Below, piece after piece: positions 30,808 through 40,100 of a stretch of DNA of 64,000 bases. Numbering within the stretch: position 1 is the stretch's first letter; every line of letters starts with the position of its first letter. The stretch is from Paraburkholderia phosphatilytica (GTDB lineage: Bacteria; Pseudomonadota; Gammaproteobacteria; Burkholderiales; Burkholderiaceae), in contig NZ_QQOA01000010.1 of assembly GCF_003443895.1 (NCBI RefSeq), positions 62,001 through 126,000 of the forward strand, written 5' to 3'. The translations under genes and the position numbers were made by a program. Below the pieces are notes generated by a model. That model was not told the DNA's origin. It did no database searches and worked only from the letters and a program-made list of their open reading frames with translations.

Positions 30808-32289
30808 ATGCACTCGCATCCGGAAGCGGCCGATACGCTGATCATGGGCGCGCAGCTGTACGACGGTACCGGCGCGCCGCCGCTCGAACGCGACGTCGCG
30901 TTGCGCAACGGCAAGATCGCGGCGATCGGCAACCTGTCGAACTGGCTCGCGGAAGAGGTGATCGAGGCGAACGGGCGCGCGCTTGCGCCCGGTTTCATCG
31001 ACGTGCACACGCACGACGACACGCACGTGATCCGCGCGCCGCAGATGCTGCCGAAGATCTCGCAGGGCGTGACGACCGTGATCGTCGGCAACTGCGGCAT
31101 CAGTGCTTCTCCGGTTGCGCTGAAGGGCGATCCGCCCGATCCGATGAACCTGCTCGGCGAGCGCGACGCGTTCCAGTACCCAACCTTTGCCGCATACATC
31201 GAAGCGGTGAATGCCGCGCGTCCGGCCGTAAACGTCGGCGTGCTGATCGGCCACACGGCGCTGCGCAACAACCACATGGACCGGCTCGACCGTACCGCGA
31301 CGACCGCGGAAATAGACGGCATGCGCGCGCAGCTCGAAGACGCGCTGTCGCACGGCGCGCTGGGCTTGAGCACGGGCCTCGCATACGGCTCGGCGAACGC
31401 GGCATCGACCGAGGAAGTGATGGCGCTCGCAGAACCGCTCGCGCACGCGGGCGCGCTCTACACCACCCACATGCGCACCGAATTCGACGCGATTCTCGAC
31501 GCGATGGACGAGGCCTATCGCATCGGTCGTCACGCGCGCGTTCCGGTCGTGATCTCGCATCTGAAGTGCGCGGGACCGTCGAACTGGGGGCGCAGCACGG
31601 AAGTGCTCGAATCGCTCGAAGGCGCGCGGCGGTTGCAGCCGATCGGCTGCGACTGCTATCCGTACAGCCGCAGTTCGTCGACGCTGGATGTGAGGCAGGT
31701 CACCGGCGACATCGACATCACGCTCACATGGTCGACGCCGCATCCGGAAATGGCGGGCAAGCTCGTGAAGGCAATCGCGGCGGAGTGGGGCGTGTCGCAG
31801 CAGGAAGCCGCGAAGCGTCTGCAGCCCGCGGGCGCGGTGTATCACAACATGTCGGAAGAGGACGTGCGCCGCATCCTGTCGCATCCGGCGACGATGGTCG
31901 GCTCGGACGGCCTGCCGAACGATCCGCTGCCGCATCCGCGGCTGTGGGGCGCGTTTCCGCGCGTGCTCGGCCACTATGCGCGCGACGCGAAGCTGATTCC
32001 GCTCGAGGAAGCGATCCGCAAGATGACGAGCCTGTCGGCGCGCCGCTTCGGTCTCGTGCAGCGCGGCGAGGCGCATGTCGGCTATCACGCCGATCTCGTG
32101 CTGTTCGATCCGGCGCGCGTGCGCGATGCGGCCACGTTCGATAACCCCCAGCAACCCGCCGACGGCATCGACGCGGTGTGGGTCAATGGCGTGCTGTCGT
32201 ATCGCGACGGCGCAACGACCGGCGATCGCGCGGGCCATTTCGTCGCGCGCGGCGCGAGGTCTCAGGGCGACGCGCACGGCGCGTTCTGA
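30808..32289 (+). CDS. N-acyl-D-amino-acid deacylase (D-aminoacylase)
   Basis: 493 residues; the ATG at 30808 follows GGAGATACC. It is an amidohydrolase-superfamily enzyme: metal-binding HTHDDTHV near residues 69-76, the Cys ligand in VIVGNCGISASP at about 97, HLKCAGPSNWG and VGSDGLPNDPLPHPRLWG. These match the zinc D-aminoacylases that release D-amino acids from N-acyl-D-amino acids. Together with the deaminase and RidA it makes a complete salvage path. It shares the operon with rpiR. Confidence 0.92.
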   Translation: MHSHPEAADTLIMGAQLYDGTGAPPLERDVALRNGKIAAIGNLSNWLAEEVIEANGRALAPGFIDVHTHDDTHVIRAPQMLPKISQGVTTVIVGNCGISASPVALKGDPPDPMNLLGERDAFQYPTFAAYIEAVNAARPAVNVGVLIGHTALRNNHMDRLDRTATTAEIDGMRAQLEDALSHGALGLSTGLAYGSANAASTEEVMALAEPLAHAGALYTTHMRTEFDAILDAMDEAYRIGRHARVPVVISHLKCAGPSNWGRSTEVLESLEGARRLQPIGCDCYPYSRSSSTLDVRQVTGDIDITLTWSTPHPEMAGKLVKAIAAEWGVSQQEAAKRLQPAGAVYHNMSEEDVRRILSHPATMVGSDGLPNDPLPHPRLWGAFPRVLGHYARDAKLIPLEEAIRKMTSLSARRFGLVQRGEAHVGYHADLVLFDPARVRDAATFDNPQQPADGIDAVWVNGVLSYRDGATTGDRAGHFVARGARSQGDAHGAF

Positions 32290-32357
32290 CAAGATTTACC
32301 ACGACATGCGCACAATCATGTGTGCGCGGTGTCGACCATCAACCAGGGAGCAAATCG

Positions 32358-32744
32358 ATGAAACGTTATGGCGTGGAAGGCGGTAAGGGCACGGGCGGTC
32401 AACATATGCCGTTTGCGCGCGCAGTCGAGGCGGACGGCTGGCTGTACGTGTCCGGCCAGACGCCGATGGAAAACGGTGAGGTAATCAACGGGGGCATCGT
32501 CGAGCAGTCGCACAAGGCCGTCCAGAATGTGTTCGCGATCCTGAAGGAAGCGGGTTATGGCGCCGAGCACGTGGTGCGCTGCGGTGTGTGGCTCGACGAT
32601 CCGCGCGACTTCGCTTCGTTCAACAAGGTGTTTCGCGAATACTTCGGGGATAACCCGCCGGCACGCGCGTGTGTCGTGTCGAGCATGGTGATCGACTGCA
32701 AGGTCGAAGTGGATTGCGTCGCGTACAAGGCGCCGCAGAAGTAA
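32358..32744 (+). CDS. ridA: RidA family enamine/imine deaminase
   Basis: 128 residues from the ATG at 32358, with CAGGGAG about 8 bases upstream; the upstream frame overlaps the deacylase gene and is rejected. RidA/YjgF fold: ADGWLYVSGQTPMENGEVIN, and the conserved arginine in NPPARACVVSSMV. It hydrolyses reactive enamines such as 2-aminoacrylate released by PLP dehydratases, which fits the D-amino-acid deaminase of the same cluster. The sequence differs from the housekeeping RidA, so it is a paralogue of one of the Rid subfamilies. It lies 68 bases after the deacylase. Confidence 0.88.
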   Translation: MKRYGVEGGKGTGGQHMPFARAVEADGWLYVSGQTPMENGEVINGGIVEQSHKAVQNVFAILKEAGYGAEHVVRCGVWLDDPRDFASFNKVFREYFGDNPPARACVVSSMVIDCKVEVDCVAYKAPQK

Positions 32745-32799
32745 GCGTGGCGTCCCGCTTGCCGGATTGGCCGAGCGCAGGCCGGATCGTCTTTGACGC

Positions 32800-32829
32800 G
32801 CCGGTCCGCGCCGCGTGACGCGGACCGGC
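32800..32829. terminator. Long hairpin between convergent ridA and queF
   Basis: Perfect 11-bp inverted repeat GCCGGTCCGCG / CGCGGACCGGC with an 8-base loop. No T-run follows on either strand, so it could stop polymerase only with help, or protect both 3' ends. It ends 11 bases before the queF stop. Confidence 0.5.
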
Positions 32830-32839
32830 AGATTGCAGG

Positions 32840-33667
32840 CTACTGACGCGCAAGCCGGTCGTTATCCGGCATCGGCATGTTGAAGCTGGTGCGGAACGGA
32901 TTGATGTCGAGCCCGCCGCGGCGCGTATAGCGTGCATAGACCGCGAGCTTCAGCGGCTGGCATTCGCGCATGATATCGACGAAGATCCGCTCGACGCACT
33001 GCTCGTGAAAGCCAGTGTGATTGCGGTACGACACGATGTAGCGCAGCAGGCCGGCGTGATCGATCTGCGGGCCGACATAGTGAATCTGCACACTGCCCCA
33101 GTCCGGCTGACCCGTGACCGGACAGTTCGATTTCAGCAGGTTCGAGCGCAGCGTCTCTTCCACCGGCGCTTCGTCGTGCGCGGCTTTCAGTAGCGACGCA
33201 TCCGGCGAATACACGTCCGTGTCCAGATCGAGCCGGTCGAGCGACAGCCCGTCGAACTCGTCCATCCTCAGCTTTTCGAATCCGCCCGGCGCCACGAGCT
33301 GCACTGACACGCTCGCGCCGCTCGCGGCGGACACATCGCGCCTGATGGTGTCGCGCACGGCGTCGAGCGAGTCGAACTTCGTCTGCGCGAACGAGCCCAG
33401 GTAAAGCTTGAACGACTTCGATTCGACGATGTTCGGCGAATCCGCCGGCACGTAGAACGTGGCGAGCGCGATCTGCGGTTTGCCACGCATGTTGAGCCAC
33501 GACAGCTCGTACGCGTTCCAGATGTCGGTGCCGAAGAACGGCAACTGCTCGCCGATGCCGATCGCTTCGCGCGCGTGGCGCCGGTCGATCGGGAAGAGCA
33601 GCGAGGCGTCGTACTGCTCCTTGTAGGTGGACGGTTTGCCGAGGGGCGATTGCTGTTCTGGCGTCAT
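32840..33667 (-). CDS. queF: NADPH-dependent 7-cyano-7-deazaguanine reductase QueF (long, type II)
   Basis: 275 residues, the length of the bimodular QueF class. The catalytic cysteine is in [12 protein letters not shown] (Cys182) with the general acid Asp189. The QueF motif [10 protein letters not shown] with Glu82 lies in the N-terminal module. It reduces preQ0 to preQ1 for queuosine in tRNA. Its ATG overlaps the stop of the nucleotidase gene by 4 bases (ATGA), so it is translated as part of the ilvA-nt5-queF run. Confidence 0.95.
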   Translation of the reverse strand: MTPEQQSPLGKPSTYKEQYDASLLFPIDRRHAREAIGIGEQLPFFGTDIWNAYELSWLNMRGKPQIALATFYVPADSPNIVESKSFKLYLGSFAQTKFDSLDAVRDTIRRDVSAASGASVSVQLVAPGGFEKLRMDEFDGLSLDRLDLDTDVYSPDASLLKAAHDEAPVEETLRSNLLKSNCPVTGQPDWGSVQIHYVGPQIDHAGLLRYIVSYRNHTGFHEQCVERIFVDIMRECQPLKLAVYARYTRRGGLDINPFRTSFNMPMPDNDRLARQ

Positions 33668-34566
33668 GATGCGTTCACGATGCCACTCACGACATGCCCG
33701 ATCGCGGTGACGACGCGGGCCGATTCGCAGTGGCGAATTTGATCGTCGAAGAAAAAGTCCGGTTCGAACTCGCGCAGGAACGCGCCCTTGTCGAGTCCGC
33801 CGAGGAACATCGCTTCGTCGATTTCGATGTTCCAGGCCATCAGCGTCCGGATTGCTCGCTCGTGCGCGGGCGCCGAGCGCGCCGTCACGAGTGCGGTGCG
33901 GATATGCATCGGCGCGGCGCCGTCGGCGAGCTTCTGCAGACGGTGCAACGCTTCGAGCAGCGGCTTGAGCGGGCCTTCCGCGAGCGGCAGATCGCGCTTG
34001 CCGACTTCATGCGTGACGAACGCCGTGAGCCCTTGCTGCTGGAACACGCGCTCGCCTTCGTCGGAGAACAGCACCGCGTCGCCGTCGAACGCGATGCGAA
34101 TCTCGTCCGGATACGTTCCCGCCATTTTCGCCGATTCCGGCAGCACGCGTGCAGCGGGAAAGCCGGCGGCGAGCGCGTCGCGCACGTCGTCCTGATTCGC
34201 GGACAGAAACAGCGATGCGTTCAGCGGCTTCAGATAGCCGAACGGCGGACGGCCGCGCGTGAACACGCCGCGTTCGATCGCGAGACCATGCTCGCGGCAC
34301 GAGCTGAACGCGCGCAGCCCGCTGATCGGATCGCTGCGCGACAGGATCACGACTTCGACGTGCTGCGCGTCCGCGTTCAGCGCGAGCAGTTTGCGGATCA
34401 GCGGAAACGCGACGCCCGGCCGCGCCGGCACGTTGAGCCGTTCGCGCTGCAACGTCTCATACGCGTGCAGGTCGCCGGCTTCGTACACGCGGTTCTCTTC
34501 CTCGAAGTCGAACAACGCGCGCGAAGAGATCGCAACGACGAGTTTGTCTTCGAGCGAAAAGGTCAT
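33664..34566 (-). CDS. Cytosolic 5'-nucleotidase family protein
   Basis: 300 residues. It matches the bacterial 5'-nucleotidase family related to vertebrate c[19 protein letters not shown] at the N-terminus (the DxD-like position is Ser-Arg-Ala-Leu-Phe-Asp), [32 protein letters not shown] and [12 protein letters not shown]. The HAD-type [10 protein letters not shown] motif supports phosphatase chemistry on nucleoside monophosphates; specificity is unknown. It starts 36 bases after the ilvA stop and overlaps queF by 4 bases. Confidence 0.8.
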   Translation of the reverse strand: MTFSLEDKLVVAISSRALFDFEEENRVYEAGDLHAYETLQRERLNVPARPGVAFPLIRKLLALNADAQHVEVVILSRSDPISGLRAFSSCREHGLAIERGVFTRGRPPFGYLKPLNASLFLSANQDDVRDALAAGFPAARVLPESAKMAGTYPDEIRIAFDGDAVLFSDEGERVFQQQGLTAFVTHEVGKRDLPLAEGPLKPLLEALHRLQKLADGAAPMHIRTALVTARSAPAHERAIRTLMAWNIEIDEAMFLGGLDKGAFLREFEPDFFFDDQIRHCESARVVTAIGHVVSGIVNAS

Positions 34567-34602
34567 GGTGTGCGTTGAAAGCGTGCGCGTTGAGCCGTGC
34601 GT

Positions 34603-36153
34603 TCAGCCGAGGAACAGCCGGTAAACCGGGTTCGCGGACTCTTCCCAGTACGGATAGCCGAGCGTCGCAAGGAAGCGGTCGAACTCGGCGTTCTCGGCAA
34701 CTGGCACCTGAATGCCGACGAGGATCGAGCTGTAGTCCGCACCCTGGTTACGGTAGTGGAAGAGGCTGATATTCCAGTTCGGCGCCATCGACGACAGGAA
34801 CTTCATCAGCGCGCCCGGCCGCTCCGGAAACTCGAAGCGGAACAGGCGCTCGTCGTGCGCGAGCGGCGAGCGGCCACCCACCATGTAGCGGATGTGCTGC
34901 TTCGAGAGTTCGTCGCCCGTCAGGTCGACGGTGGCGAAGCCATGTGCCTCGAAGTTCTTCGCGATCTCCGCTGACTCGCCGCGATTCCGGATCTGCACGC
35001 CGACGAAGATATGCGCGGAGTTCGCATCCGCGATGCGGTAGTTGAACTCGGTCACGCTGCGTGTGCCGACGAGCGCGCAGAAGCGGCGGAAGCTGCCGCG
35101 TTCTTCCGGAATCGTCACCGCGAACACGGCTTCGCGCGCTTCGCCGACTTCCGCGCGTTCGGCGACGAAGCGCATCCGGTCGAAGTTCATGTTCGCGCCC
35201 GACGTGACCGCGATCAGCGTCTGGTGCTCGACGCCTTCGCGTTCCGCATACTGCTTCGCGCCCGCGACTGCAAGCGAACCCGCCGGCTCCAGCACGCTGC
35301 GGGTGTCCTGGAAGACGTCCTTGATCGCGGCGCACAGCGCGTCGGTATTGACCGTCAGCACGCCGTCGAGCAGCGAATGGCACAGCCGGAACGTCTCTTC
35401 GCCGACAAGCTTCACCGCGGTGCCGTCCGAGAACAGGCCCACTTCGTTCAGCGTCACGCGTTCGCCGGCTTCGATCGAACGGGCCATCGCGCACGAGTCG
35501 TCGGTCTGCACGCCGAACACCTTGATCTCGGGGCGCACCGCCTTGACGTACGCGGCGATACCGGCCGCGAGTCCGCCGCCGCCGATCGGCACAAAGATCG
35601 CGTGGATCGGCCCCTGATGCTGGCTCAGCACTTCCATCGCGACGGTGCCCTGGCCGGCGATCACGTAAGGATCGTCGAACGGATGGACGAATGTGAGGCC
35701 CAGTTCCTTCTCCAGCTTTACCGCATGCGCGTAGGCGTCGCTATACGATTCGCCGATCTGCACGACCTCGACCGTCGGACCGCCATGCGCGCGCACCGCG
35801 TCGACTTTCACCTGCGGCGTCGTGACCGGCACGACGATGATCGCCTTCACGCCGAGCTTCGCCGCCGACAGCGCCACGCCCTGCGCATGATTACCCGCCG
35901 ACGCGGTGATCACGCCGCGCTTCAGCGCTTCCGCGGAGAGGTGTGCCATCTTGTTGTACGCGCCGCGCAGCTTGAACGAGAACACTGGCTGGTTGTCTTC
36001 GCGCTTCAGGTAGACCGTGTTGCCGAGCCGCGCCGACAGGTTGCGCGCGTGTTCGAGCTCGGTCTCCCGTGCCACGTCGTAGACGCGCGCAGTCAGGATC
36101 TTCTTCAGGTAGTCGTTGTGATCGTTCGGGGCGTCGGTGTGGTCTGCCTGCAT
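34603..36153 (-). CDS. ilvA: Threonine ammonia-lyase, biosynthetic (IlvA)
   Basis: 516 residues from the ATG at 36153 (MQADHTDAPNDHNDYLKKIL), preceded by CAGGAGCACGCC. The PLP lysine is in SFKLRGAYNKM (Lys61) and the phosphate-binding Gly-rich loop in PIGGGGLAAG. Two C-terminal ACT-like regulatory domains (about 330-420 and 425-515) mark the isoleucine-inhibited biosynthetic form, not the catabolic TdcB. It makes 2-oxobutanoate from threonine, the first step to isoleucine. The frame extends upstream through the leader; the family N-terminus and the ribosome-binding site place the start at 36153. The leader carries an apparent attenuator. Confidence 0.96.
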   Translation of the reverse strand: MQADHTDAPNDHNDYLKKILTARVYDVARETELEHARNLSARLGNTVYLKREDNQPVFSFKLRGAYNKMAHLSAEALKRGVITASAGNHAQGVALSAAKLGVKAIIVVPVTTPQVKVDAVRAHGGPTVEVVQIGESYSDAYAHAVKLEKELGLTFVHPFDDPYVIAGQGTVAMEVLSQHQGPIHAIFVPIGGGGLAAGIAAYVKAVRPEIKVFGVQTDDSCAMARSIEAGERVTLNEVGLFSDGTAVKLVGEETFRLCHSLLDGVLTVNTDALCAAIKDVFQDTRSVLEPAGSLAVAGAKQYAEREGVEHQTLIAVTSGANMNFDRMRFVAERAEVGEAREAVFAVTIPEERGSFRRFCALVGTRSVTEFNYRIADANSAHIFVGVQIRNRGESAEIAKNFEAHGFATVDLTGDELSKQHIRYMVGGRSPLAHDERLFRFEFPERPGALMKFLSSMAPNWNISLFHYRNQGADYSSILVGIQVPVAENAEFDRFLATLGYPYWEESANPVYRLFLG

Positions 36154-36216
36154 GGCGTGCTCCTGATGGTCTGGCCGGGTGTATCCGCTGTGTGGGTCTG
36201 ATTCCCCTGGAGACCA

Positions 36217-36296
36217 AATAAAAAACCCGCCTCCTGGGGCGGGTTTGCGTTCACTGACCGTTCGGATATGCGCTAACCCACCATTCGATGAATGGT
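36217..36296 (-). promoter_or_regulatory. Predicted ribosome-stalling attenuator of ilvA
   Basis: Read on the minus strand. Segment 1 ACCATTC (36296-36290) pairs with GAATGGT (36286-36280). Segment 2 GGTGGGTT (36282-36275) can pair over 8 bases, one of them G-U, with segment 3 AACCCGCC (36245-36238). Segment 3 alternatively pairs with segment 4: AAACCCGCC / GGCGGGTTT (36246-36238 and 36231-36223), 9 bp with a 6-base loop, followed by TTTTTTATTT. The terminator lies about 65 bases before the ilvA start. The 1:2, 2:3 and 3:4 order is that of enteric trp and ilv attenuators. Confidence 0.72.
36223..36246 (-). terminator. Intrinsic terminator in the ilvA leader
   Basis: Perfect 9-bp stem AAACCCGCC / GGCGGGTTT, loop 6 bases, followed on the minus strand by six T in a row counting the last three stem bases, then ATTT. 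It faces the direction of ilvA, and no minus-strand gene ends just upstream, so it is better explained as regulatory than as the end of another transcript. Confidence 0.85.
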
Positions 36297-36335
36297 GCGA
36301 ATAATCAGCGCAATGTGGAACGGATAGCGATTCAT
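36273..36335 (-). CDS. Putative ilvA leader peptide
   Basis: 20 codons plus TAG on the minus strand, encoding MNRYPFHIALIIRTIHRMVG. Ile occurs at codons 8, 11, 12 and 15, all ATT; Leu is codon 10, Thr 14 and Val 19. ATT is an uncommon Ile codon in this GC-rich genome, where ATC dominates. Codons 14-16 are hairpin segment 1, and the stop region covers segment 2, the geometry required for attenuation. A TTGACA hexamer at 36372-36367 could be a -35 element, but no good -10 is seen, and the ribosome-binding site (GAAG) is weak. Confidence 0.65.
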   Translation of the reverse strand: MNRYPFHIALIIRTIHRMVG

Positions 36336-36486
36336 GGTCGAAGAGCTTCGGGCAAGTGTCGCTTTTTGTCAACCCCTCTGGCGTACCGGCTTCAGGTGTT
36401 TAGACCTGCAATGTGCACAACCCGTACCGAAATGCCTTGCATCGGCGACCACGCAACCCGGAAGGTCGGCGGGTAGCGATACCACG

Positions 36487-36744
36487 ATGGTGGTACGCAG
36501 CAGCGACAACGTGGTCGGCATCAGCACGAACGACCTGGTCGTCATCCATCCAGACACGGCTGCCGTACGGCAGGTCGCGGCCGGCCTGGCGAAGTCGGTC
36601 AGCGCGTATCCGGAAATGGGCGTGACGGTCATCCATGCCGGCGGTCTCGATCAGCTGGCGTCGATCAAGGCGACTCTCGCGACCACGTTCCCGACGGTGA
36701 AATTCGATCTGCCGGTCAGATACGGGAACATCCAGCCGAAGTAG
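36487..36744 (+). CDS. Small hypothetical protein or gene remnant
   Basis: 85 codons from the ATG at 36487 to TAG at 36744. Codon use is GC-rich at third positions like its neighbours, so the frame looks genuinely coding. The product (TMVVRSSDNVVGISTNDLVV at the start, VIHAGGLDQLASIKATLATT in the middle) matches no family I recognise. It has no signal peptide or membrane segment. There is no clear ribosome-binding site, and the frame continues upstream without an obvious start, which raises the possibility that it is the 3' fragment of a longer lost gene. It faces away from ilvA. Confidence 0.5.
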   Translation: MVVRSSDNVVGISTNDLVVIHPDTAAVRQVAAGLAKSVSAYPEMGVTVIHAGGLDQLASIKATLATTFPTVKFDLPVRYGNIQPK

Positions 36745-37152
36745 CAAAAGCGGTCGTGTTCGGAACGCCCTCCCCATCCGACCGTCCGGTCGGGAAAACT
36801 GTCATTCCCGTCGCTTTCCAGACGCCGTTCCGGCCTCAACGTGTGTAGGCATCCTGCGGTAGAATCGTTTTTTGGAACAAGGATCGGATGATGCACAGGC
36901 AGCTACGGACAGCCCACTTGATGCCCGGACCGTGCGACGGTCGCCGCAAGGCGAGTCCCGCGGCGGCGCGGCATGTCCGTCACGCACGATCGTGTAGCTG
37001 CATCTGAGCGCCGCGAAGCCGCCGACGTGTGCCCACCGTCGGCATGGGCTTTGTCAAGAGAAGACAGTATTTCCAGAACTGCGCCCCACGCGCACCGTCT
37101 GCCGATGCCTCGTCGATGAGCGCATCGAGCCGACCTACCGAGTCGTCCGGAC
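36745..37152. other. 408-base region upstream of the FAD/Fe-S oxidoreductase
   Basis: A 7-bp hairpin CCGACCG / CGGTCGG lies at 36778-36793 without a U-tract. TAGAAT at 36860-36865 is a plausible -10 element. An AAGGA site precedes a 39-codon open frame at 36888-37007 that ends in CSCI; I do not call it a gene. The true gene start at 37153 has only a weak ribosome-binding site. Confidence 0.4.
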
Positions 37153-40100
37153 ATGAACGCACCTCAAGTTTTCGACCCGAACGGCGCCGCCAATACGGTG
37201 GCTGCCGATCCCGAAGCGCGCCTGCGCGAAATTCCTTACAACTACACGTCGTTCTCCGATCGCGAGATCGTGATCCGCCTGCTCGGCGACGATGCCTGGG
37301 CTGCGCTCGACGAACTGCGCGCCGAACGCCGCACCGGCCGCTCGGCGCGGATGCTGTACGAAGTGCTCGGCGATATCTGGGTCGTGCGCCGCAATCCGTA
37401 TCTGCAGGACGACCTGCTCGACAACCCGAAGCGCCGCGCACTCCTGATCGAAGCGCTGAACCACCGTCTGACCGAAATCGAGAAGCGCCGCCGCGCCGAT
37501 CTGATCGAGCACGGCGGCGACGAAGCCGGCGTGGGCCGCGCCGCTCGCGTCGAAACGCTGGTGCTCGCGGCACGGCGCGCCGTCGATGCTTTCGCGGCCG
37601 AGTTCGAGCAGATGGCCGACCTGCGTCGCCGTGCGGCCAAAGTACTGGGCCGCCGCACGCAGAAGGACAACATCCGCTTCGACGGTCTCGCGCGAGTGTC
37701 GCACGTGACCGATGCGACCGACTGGCGCGTCGAATATCCGTTCGTCGTCCTGACGCCCGACACCGAAGCCGAGATGGCCGGCCTGGTAAAGGCCTGCTTC
37801 GAGCTCGGCCTGACGGTGATTCCGCGCGGCGGCGGCACCGGCTATACGGGCGGCGCGGTGCCGCTCACGCCGTTCTCGGCCGTCGTCAACACCGAGAAGC
37901 TCGAACAGCTCGGCGCGGTGGAGCTGACCGAAATGCCGGGCGTCGCGCGCAAGGTGCCGACTATCTTCTCCGGCGCGGGCGTCGTCACGCGCCGCGTGAC
38001 GGAAGCCGCGGAGCAAGCGGGTTATGTGTTCGCCGTAGACCCGACGTCGCTCGATGCGTCGTGTATCGGCGGCAACGTCGCGATGAACGCCGGCGGCAAG
38101 AAAGCGGTGCTGTGGGGCACCGCGCTGGACAATCTGGCCTGGTGGCGGATGGTCGACCCCGAGGGCAACTGGCTCGAAGTCACGCGTCTCGAGCACAACC
38201 TCGGCAAGATCCACGACATCGAGGTCGCGCACTTCGAACTGAAGTGGTTCGACGGCGAATACGCGCCCGGCGAAAAGCTGCTGCGCACCGAGAAGCTCGA
38301 CATCGAAGGCCGGCGCTTCCGCAAGGAAGGCCTCGGCAAGGACGTGACGGACAAGTTCCTCGCGGGCCTGCCGGGCGTGCAGAAGGAAGGCTGCGACGGC
38401 CTCATCACGTCCGCGCGCTGGGTGCTGCACAAGATGCCCGCGCATACCCGTACCGTGTGCCTCGAATTCTTCGGCCAGGCGCGCGAGGCGATTCCGAGCA
38501 TCGTCGAGATCAAGGATTACCTGTTCGCGACGTCGAAGGAAGGCGGCGCGATTCTCGCGGGCCTCGAGCACCTCGACGAGCGCTATCTGCGCGCGGTCGG
38601 CTATGCGACGAAGAGCAAGCGCAACGCGTTTCCGAAGATGGTGCTGATCGGCGACATCGTCGGCGACGATGCGGATGCCGTTGCCGCCGCAACGTCCGAA
38701 GTGATCCGGATGGCGAACGGCAAGAGCGGCGAAGGCTTCGTGGCCGTGTCCGCCGAGGCGCGCAAGCGCTTCTGGCTCGATCGCAGCCGCACCGCCGCGA
38801 TCGCGAAGCACACCAACGCGTTCAAGATCAACGAAGACGTCGTGATTCCGCTCAACCGGATGGGCGAATACACGGACGGCATTGAGCGCATCAACATCGA
38901 GCTGTCGATCAAGAACAAGCTGCAGCTGCTCGACGCGCTCGAAGCGTTCTTCAAGGCGGGCAACCTGCCGCTCGGCAAGGGCGACGACGCGAGCGACATT
39001 CCGTCCGCCGAACTGCTCGAAGACCGCGTGCAGCACGCGCTCGAACTGTTCAAGCAGGTGCGCGCGCGCTGGGAATTCCTGCGCGACCGGCTCGACCTGT
39101 CGCTGCGCGAAGCGCAGCACTATCTCGTGCGGCTCGGCTATGCGCCGCTCGCTGAGAAGTTCGCGGACCGCGTCGACGATCAGCCTGGCGTCACCGTGTT
39201 CGACGTCACCCAGGACCGCACCATCCGCGTGTCGTGGAAGCAGGAGATCCGCGCCGAACTGCGGCAGATCTTCAATGGCGGAGCGTTCAAGCCGATCCTC
39301 GACGAAGCGCAGGCCATCCACAAGAAAGTGCTGCGCGGCCGCGTGTTCGTCGCGCTGCACATGCACGCGGGCGACGGCAACGTCCACACGAACATTCCGG
39401 TCAACTCCGACAACTACGAGATGCTGCAGGACGCGCACACCGCAGTGGCGCGCATCATGAAGCTCGCGCGTTCGCTGGATGGCGTGATTTCCGGCGAGCA
39501 CGGCATCGGCATCACAAAGCTCGAGTTCCTCACCGACGACGAGATCAGCGAGTTCCGCGCGTACAAGCAGCGCGTCGACCCGCAAGGCCGCTTCAACGCG
39601 GGCAAGCTGCTCGAAGGCGCGGACCTGCGCAACGCCTATACGCCGAGCTTCGGGCTGATGGGCTACGAATCGTTGATCATGCAGCAGTCCGACATCGGCG
39701 CGATCGCCGATTCGGTGAAGGACTGCCTGCGTTGCGGCAAGTGCAAGCCGGTCTGCGCGACTCACGTGCCGCGCGCGAACCTGCTGTACAGCCCGCGCAA
39801 CAAGATTCTCGCGACGTCGCTGCTGGTGGAGGCGTTCCTGTACGAAGAGCAGACCCGCCGCGGCGTGTCGATCAAGCACTGGGATGAGTTCAACGACGTC
39901 GCCGATCACTGCACCGTTTGCCACAAGTGCGCGACGCCGTGCCCGGTGAAGATCGACTTCGGCGACGTCACGATGAACATGCGCAACCTGCTGCGCAAGA
40001 TGGGCAAGAAGAAGTTCAACCCGGGCAACGCCGCGGGCATGTTCTTCCTCAACGCGACCAACCCGCAGACGATCAACCTCGCGCGCACCGCGATGATGGG

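Noticed and set aside
36888..37007. 39-codon gene upstream of the oxidoreductase
   Set aside because: AAGGA and an open frame alone are too little; it is kept only as a low-interest observation.
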